Source of the DNA: Candidatus Solibacter usitatus
GTDB taxonomy: Bacteria; Acidobacteriota; Terriglobia; Bryobacterales; Bryobacteraceae
Assembly (NCBI GenBank): GCA_016191645.1
Contig: JACPVQ010000134.1
Span: 1 to 37,513 of the forward strand
Length of the DNA stretch: 37,513 nt
Direction of reading: 5' to 3'
Part shown: one piece after another, positions 34,090-37,513 of the stretch
Layout of the letters: the number at the start of each line of letters is the position of its first letter
Position numbering within the stretch: the stretch's first letter is position 1
Program-made: the position numbers and the translations under genes
The notes under the pieces: model-generated
Database searches by the model: none
Seen by the model: the letters and a program-made list of their open reading frames with translations, nothing else
What the model was told of the DNA's origin: nothing

Positions 34090-36339
34090 TTAATTCAGGC
34101 GCAAGCGCGCTACAAGAGTGGAATCGGCGATCTCGCGGCGCAGTTGAAATCCCATGCTTCGGCAGATCTTTTGCATGGTGGAGTTCTCGGCTGAGATCTC
34201 TCCATAGATCACCTCCACGCCTTCGCGGCGCCCAATGTCCGAGAGGCGGCGAAGCAACTCTTTGCCCAGGCCCAGTCCCTGGCAGCGGTCGCCCACGACC
34301 AGCGCAAACTCCGCCTCGTGGCGTCCGCGTGAATACGCTTGCCAATCCTTGTGCAGACGGCCGACAGCGATGATCTCCGGCGTCTCATTTTCTGGATTCT
34401 GCCGCTCAACCACCAGCACCATTTGCCGGGCATAGTCGATAAAGCAAATGCGGGCGAGCCTTTCATGGGCAACGCGCGTGCTGAGTTTGAGCGTGGAGAG
34501 GTAGCGGAAATAAACGGTACGCTCGCTGAGGGTCTGATGAAACGCGGCGATCATCGGTTCATCTTCGGGGCGGATGGGACGAATCGTCACCTCCTCGCCA
34601 TTCTTCATGCTCCATGTTCCGGAATACTCAACCGGATAAGGCCGGATGGCACATGTGCTGCGGAGGGACGGATCGGACGAAATGATTTCCGCGGCGCGCA
34701 CAAGTGGCCGCGGGTCCTCATCCTGGCACCCCGGCAATTGCTTTAACATCAGGCCGGCCAGCGTCGAGGTCAAAGGAGGCAGGCCGACGACTCGCTGGCC
34801 CGTGGCTGTTTCAGCATAAACGACGGGCCCGAAATCTGGATCCACGAAACTGCCGGTGGTGAATGCCGAACCTGGCGAAATTCGCAACTCGTCGTCTTCG
34901 CCGTGGACGCTGGGTTGTGGCGTTTCATAAAGGGCGCGTAGATTTTCTTGATAGGCCCACATGTAGAGGAACATGCGGACGGCGGTATCGGGATAAGGAA
35001 ACACAGGTATGCCAGCCGCCTGAAGAATCCCGGCGCCTGCCGCAACGCCCGGTCCTCCCATCCAACTGGCGAGCACCGGCTTGCTGCGGAGACGGGCGAA
35101 GGATTTCACTTGCTCCGCGGTGTGCACGGGATCGGTTGCGGCCTGTGGCGCAAGGACCACCAGGAATCCGTCGCTATTGGGATCTTCGGTGACACATTGC
35201 AGAGCCTTCGCATAACGTTCCGGCTTCGCGTCGCCAAGAAGATCCACCGGATTTCCGCGGGACCATTCGGGTGGCAGCATCTGACGCAATGCCTCCATCG
35301 TCTCCGGCGCAAGTGTGGACAGCGCACCACCACCGCGAATCAACGTATCCGCAGCCAGCACGGCGGGTCCACCGGCATTGGTTACCATCGTCAAACGGTT
35401 GCCCTGTGGACGCGGTTGTTTGCTCAACACGTCCGCCATGTAGAACAAATCGGAGAGGTGCTGCACGCGAAGAACCCCGCAGCGGCGAAGCGCTGCGTCC
35501 ACAACTTCGTCGCTGCCTGTCATCGCACCTGTATGGGATGCAGCGGCGCGCGCCCCTTCCGCAGTGCTCCCGGCTTTAATCACGATGATCGGTTTGCTCA
35601 ATGCCACTTCGCGCGCGGCCGAAACAAACGCCCGCGTGTCGCCCATCGATTCCATGTAGAGAAGAATACTGCGCGTGCGCGGATCGTTGGCCAGATAGTC
35701 GATCAATTCGCCCCAACCGAGATCGGCCATGGAGCCTACGGAAACGAACGCGCTAAAACCGGTCTGCTGGTTTTCACTCCAATCGAGAACCGCGTTGCAG
35801 AGAGCGCCGCTCTGGCTAAGGAAAGCCACCGACCCCTGACGAGCCATCCCATTGGCGAAGGTGGCGTTGAGGCCAGAGGTGGGACACATGACGCCCAATG
35901 AATTCGGCCCCAGAATGCGCAGCGAACCTTTGTGCGCTTCGCGCAAGACCTGCCGCTCCAGTTCTTCACCGCGCGGTCCCATTTCGCGGAAGCCCGCCGC
36001 AAGAATCATCGCGCCTTGCACCTGTGCTTCGACGCATTCGGCAATAATACCGGGCACCGTGGCCGCCGGTGTGACGATAATGGCCAGTTCGATAGGTTCC
36101 GGAACGTCCTTCACATTGGCATAGGAACGCATGCCAAGAACGCTGGTTCGTTTGGGATTGACGGGGTAGACCGTTCCGCCAAAGGGCGAACTGATGAGGT
36201 TGAATAACGTGGTGCGTCCGACGCTGCCTTCCGCCTCTGTCGCGCCTATGACGGCGACGGAGCGCGGCTTAAAAAAAACATCGAGTGGATAGCGCTCTTT
36301 GCCGAACAGAGAATGCGCGGGCTCAACCGGGGAACTCAT
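34090..36339 (-). CDS. Acyl-CoA synthetase (ADP-forming)-like protein fused to GNAT acetyltransferase, ATP-grasp module shortened
   Basis: This 749-residue protein resembles the Pat/PatZ protein acetyltransferases. The CoA-binding domain opens with [20 protein letters not shown] (about 22-41), followed by succinyl-CoA-ligase-like domains. The phosphohistidine site is [11 protein letters not shown]. The GNAT domain (about 585-749) has [14 protein letters not shown] and the acetyl-CoA loop [14 protein letters not shown]. PatZ-type proteins of about 890 residues have an ATP-grasp module between these parts. Here [10 protein letters not shown] runs within about 25 residues into [13 protein letters not shown], so the nucleotide-binding part of ATP-grasp is missing. 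It is probably a CoA-sensing lysine acetyltransferase rather than an acetate-CoA ligase. A Wzm-like gene lies upstream, separated by 14 bases. Confidence 0.85.
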   Translation of the reverse strand: MSSPVEPAHSLFGKERYPLDVFFKPRSVAVIGATEAEGSVGRTTLFNLISSPFGGTVYPVNPKRTSVLGMRSYANVKDVPEPIELAIIVTPAATVPGIIAECVEAQVQGAMILAAGFREMGPRGEELERQVLREAHKGSLRILGPNSLGVMCPTSGLNATFANGMARQGSVAFLSQSGALCNAVLDWSENQQTGFSAFVSVGSMADLGWGELIDYLANDPRTRSILLYMESMGDTRAFVSAAREVALSKPIIVIKAGSTAEGARAAASHTGAMTGSDEVVDAALRRCGVLRVQHLSDLFYMADVLSKQPRPQGNRLTMVTNAGGPAVLAADTLIRGGGALSTLAPETMEALRQMLPPEWSRGNPVDLLGDAKPERYAKALQCVTEDPNSDGFLVVLAPQAATDPVHTAEQVKSFARLRSKPVLASWMGGPGVAAGAGILQAAGIPVFPYPDTAVRMFLYMWAYQENLRALYETPQPSVHGEDDELRISPGSAFTTGSFVDPDFGPVVYAETATGQRVVGLPPLTSTLAGLMLKQLPGCQDEDPRPLVRAAEIISSDPSLRSTCAIRPYPVEYSGTWSMKNGEEVTIRPIRPEDEPMIAAFHQTLSERTVYFRYLSTLKLSTRVAHERLARICFIDYARQMVLVVERQNPENETPEIIAVGRLHKDWQAYSRGRHEAEFALVVGDRCQGLGLGKELLRRLSDIGRREGVEVIYGEISAENSTMQKICRSMGFQLRREIADSTLVARLRLN

Positions 36340-36353
36340 GGCCTACTTTGATC

Positions 36354-37115
36354 CTAAACCACGTCAGGGAAGGTCTTCCGGCAGCGCGCAAAACAGGCAT
36401 AGCCGCCGATGAAGAAAGCGAGCGAAACAACCCAAACCTTCGTCATCGCCATGGCATTGGGCACAGCGCCTTCCAGCAGAATCTGACGGTAGAAACGCAC
36501 CAGTTGGAACATGGGATTCTTGGCCAGCCACGGGAACAGAGCTACCGGAATTTTGGCCTCCTCATAACAAATGGGCGTGAGAAAAAACCATAGGGTCAAC
36601 AGGAATGTCATTACCTGAACCAGATCGCGCACGAAAACTCCGGCGGTGGCCAGGAACCAACACAATCCCAGCGAGAACAGCGCGAGCGGAAAAACCAGCA
36701 GCGGCAGCAGCGATGCCGTCCAAGGCACCGCACCTTTGATCACGGCTACGGCGCACAAAAAAACCGCCGTCGCCAACAGAGACGTTACGAGTGCGGAGAA
36801 AGCGTGATTGAGAGGAAGCACGGAAACAGGAAACACCAGTCGCTTAACGAACGTACGGTTTTCCCAAATCACGTAAGGCGCGCGGGCGGCCGGTTCGTTC
36901 AGCGCCAACCAGGGAAGCATTCCAGCCAGGAAGTAGAGTGCGAAGCCGGTGCGGCTGGGGTCGTTTCCGAAACGGCTCTGCAACACGATGCCGAAAACCA
37001 GAAAGTAGGTGACCATCAGCAGAAGCGGGTGCATGACAGTCCAAACAACTCCTCCGAACGACCCGCGGTAGCGCGAAAGAACATCGCGGCGGACGCGCGC
37101 ATTTTGTCGATGCAG
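36354..37115 (-). CDS. wzm: ABC-2 type polysaccharide export permease (Wzm type), 5' end uncertain
   Basis: The frame carries the conserved Wzm start RRDVLSRYRGSFGGVVWTVMHPLLLM, so the ATG at 37034 (MHPLLLM) is too late. Upstream of that motif no ATG, GTG or TTG exists before an in-frame TGA at 37133-37131; only a CTG at 37115. Beyond the TGA the frame reaches an ATG at 37184. Either a CTG start is used, or the gene has a premature stop, or an insertion or rearrangement removed its normal start. The body has about six membrane segments and ends KTFPDVV, normal for the family. It would export glycans with a Wzt ATPase; none is adjacent, but one lies at 469-1809. Confidence 0.75.
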   Translation of the reverse strand: MHRQNARVRRDVLSRYRGSFGGVVWTVMHPLLLMVTYFLVFGIVLQSRFGNDPSRTGFALYFLAGMLPWLALNEPAARAPYVIWENRTFVKRLVFPVSVLPLNHAFSALVTSLLATAVFLCAVAVIKGAVPWTASLLPLLVFPLALFSLGLCWFLATAGVFVRDLVQVMTFLLTLWFFLTPICYEEAKIPVALFPWLAKNPMFQLVRFYRQILLEGAVPNAMAMTKVWVVSLAFFIGGYACFARCRKTFPDVV

Positions 37116-37296
37116 CGGTGAGGTTTGGGTTCACTGGCTTTGTGAGGCCAGTCGGACTTGCGCTGGTGGATTGACCCGTTGCATGGGTTCCGGTAGGCTG
37201 ATGTGTAACAACAGACGTAAAGCAAGGGGGCGAAGTGCAGGCTATGCGAATTTTTCATTTGCGGATCAAGCGCTTGCAGTCTGGCCTACGACCTAG

Positions 37297-37323
37297 GTTA
37301 TGCATCTCTATCGCTTGCATAAC
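37297..37323. repeat. Inverted repeat
   Basis: GTTATGCA (37297-37304) and TGCATAAC (37316-37323) are perfect 8-bp inverted repeats around an 11-bp loop. They lie in the AT-richer stretch before the attC-like site. The second arm is shared with that site. Confidence 0.6.
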
Positions 37324-37366
37324 GAGTAAAACCTCACATTAACGTGAGGTCTAAATTACGTTAGGC
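37317..37366 (+). other. attC-like recombination site (possible integron cassette boundary)
   Basis: The 50-bp block folds with outer arms GCATAACG and CGTTAGGC (7 of 8 paired), unpaired spacers, and an inner stem ACCTCAC/GTGAGGT around ATTAAC. The right arm GTTAGGC fits the integron consensus GTTRRRY. The left arm fits RYYYAAC except at one position. Order and pairing match attC architecture, although 50 bp is slightly shorter than usual. An alternative is a minus-strand intrinsic terminator, because the same inner stem is followed by TTTTA on that strand. Confidence 0.35.
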
Positions 37367-37416
37367 CCAACCAATTACCGCTACAGCTCAAGCAGCGAAC
37401 CACACATATCAAAACC

Positions 37417-37513
37417 ATGTCAAATAATCTAAGTGGAATATGGACCGGTGATTTAAGTGGCACCAATACAGGAGGAATGCTGCTCACCATTCGACACGAA
37501 GGGGATCGTCTAT
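37417..37513 (+). CDS. Unknown protein, N-terminal fragment (3' end outside window); possible gene cassette
   Basis: ATG 37417 opens a frame that runs off the window after 32 codons. It reads MSNNLSGIWTGDLSGTN, then TGGMLLTIRHEGDRL. The W-x-G-x-x-S-G-T-N-x-G beta-strand pattern recalls small unknown proteins that I associate with cassette and accessory regions, but I cannot assign a family. It begins 50 bases after the attC-like site. Base composition here is visibly lower in GC than in the preceding 36 kb. No ribosome-binding site is clear. Confidence 0.5.
   Translation, partial: MSNNLSGIWTGDLSGTNTGGMLLTIRHEGDRL

Noticed and set aside
37131-37133. TGA in the Wzm frame considered as a second selenocysteine codon
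   Set aside because: The surrounding residues are not conserved, no redox motif is present and no GGU-tipped stem was seen after it.
37285-37304. CCTACGACCTA at 37285 also occurs in the tRNA-Met gene (340-350 region), hinting at a tRNA-derived att site
   Set aside because: The match is only 11 bp and does not extend into a recognisable tRNA 3' end.

Overview
The window looks like a chromosomal segment of a moderately GC-rich soil bacterium, most likely an acidobacterium of the Solibacter/Bryobacter type. This is inferred from the paired PSCyt1-DUF1549-DUF1553 and Tat-secreted DUF1501 proteins, a cytochrome/copper-monooxygenase fusion, a ChbG/YdjC-like protein beside an MCE lipid transporter, and frequent GTG and TTG starts. 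No rRNA or other species marker is present.

Layout. 1-312: 3' end of parB, convergent with a tRNA-Met(CAU) gene (315-391, minus). 469-9837 (plus): a tightly packed run of a Wzt-type polysaccharide-export ATPase, a methyltransferase with a coiled-coil tail, a GT2-GT4 fusion glycosyltransferase, a membrane-embedded spermidine-synthase-like protein, a DUF1501 protein and a formylglycine-generating-enzyme-like protein without the catalytic cysteines. 9834-14422: DUF2007-like protein (minus), YtxH-like protein, RocA dehydrogenase and an M1-family metallopeptidase. 14440-14594: copy 1 of a multi-hairpin repeat. 14598-18045 (minus): MlaE-MlaF-MlaD-ChbG-like operon. 18097-19445 (plus): P1-family peptidase and YggX. 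19440-22679 (minus): peroxiredoxin, radical SAM protein and ATP-grasp protein. 22784-27969 (plus): haem/copper monooxygenase, PSD1 protein, DUF1501 protein. 27959-29172 (minus): LolA-like and DedA-like proteins. 29283-33904 (plus): small tudor-like protein, then purQ-purL-purF. 33905-34080: copy 2 of the repeat. 34090-37115 (minus): CoA-ligase/GNAT protein and a Wzm-type permease with an uncertain 5' end. 37185-37513: AT-richer sequence with inverted repeats, an attC-like site and the start of a cassette-like gene.

The most notable result is that the radical SAM gene does not end at its first TGA. Reading on gives Cys-Sec-Ala-Glu-Pro followed by nine residues, and the next stop overlaps the ATG of the ATP-grasp gene as ATGA. 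A stem with a GGU tip sits about 20 nt after the TGA, where a bacterial SECIS element belongs. I therefore annotate a selenoprotein of the CUAEP-tail radical SAM type, translated together with an ATP-grasp ligase and located behind a peroxiredoxin. The second notable result is the pair of repeats. Each is made of about six consecutive hairpins, one with a GNRA-like loop; several stems differ between copies yet still pair. Both fill the gap between convergent genes almost to the stop codons.
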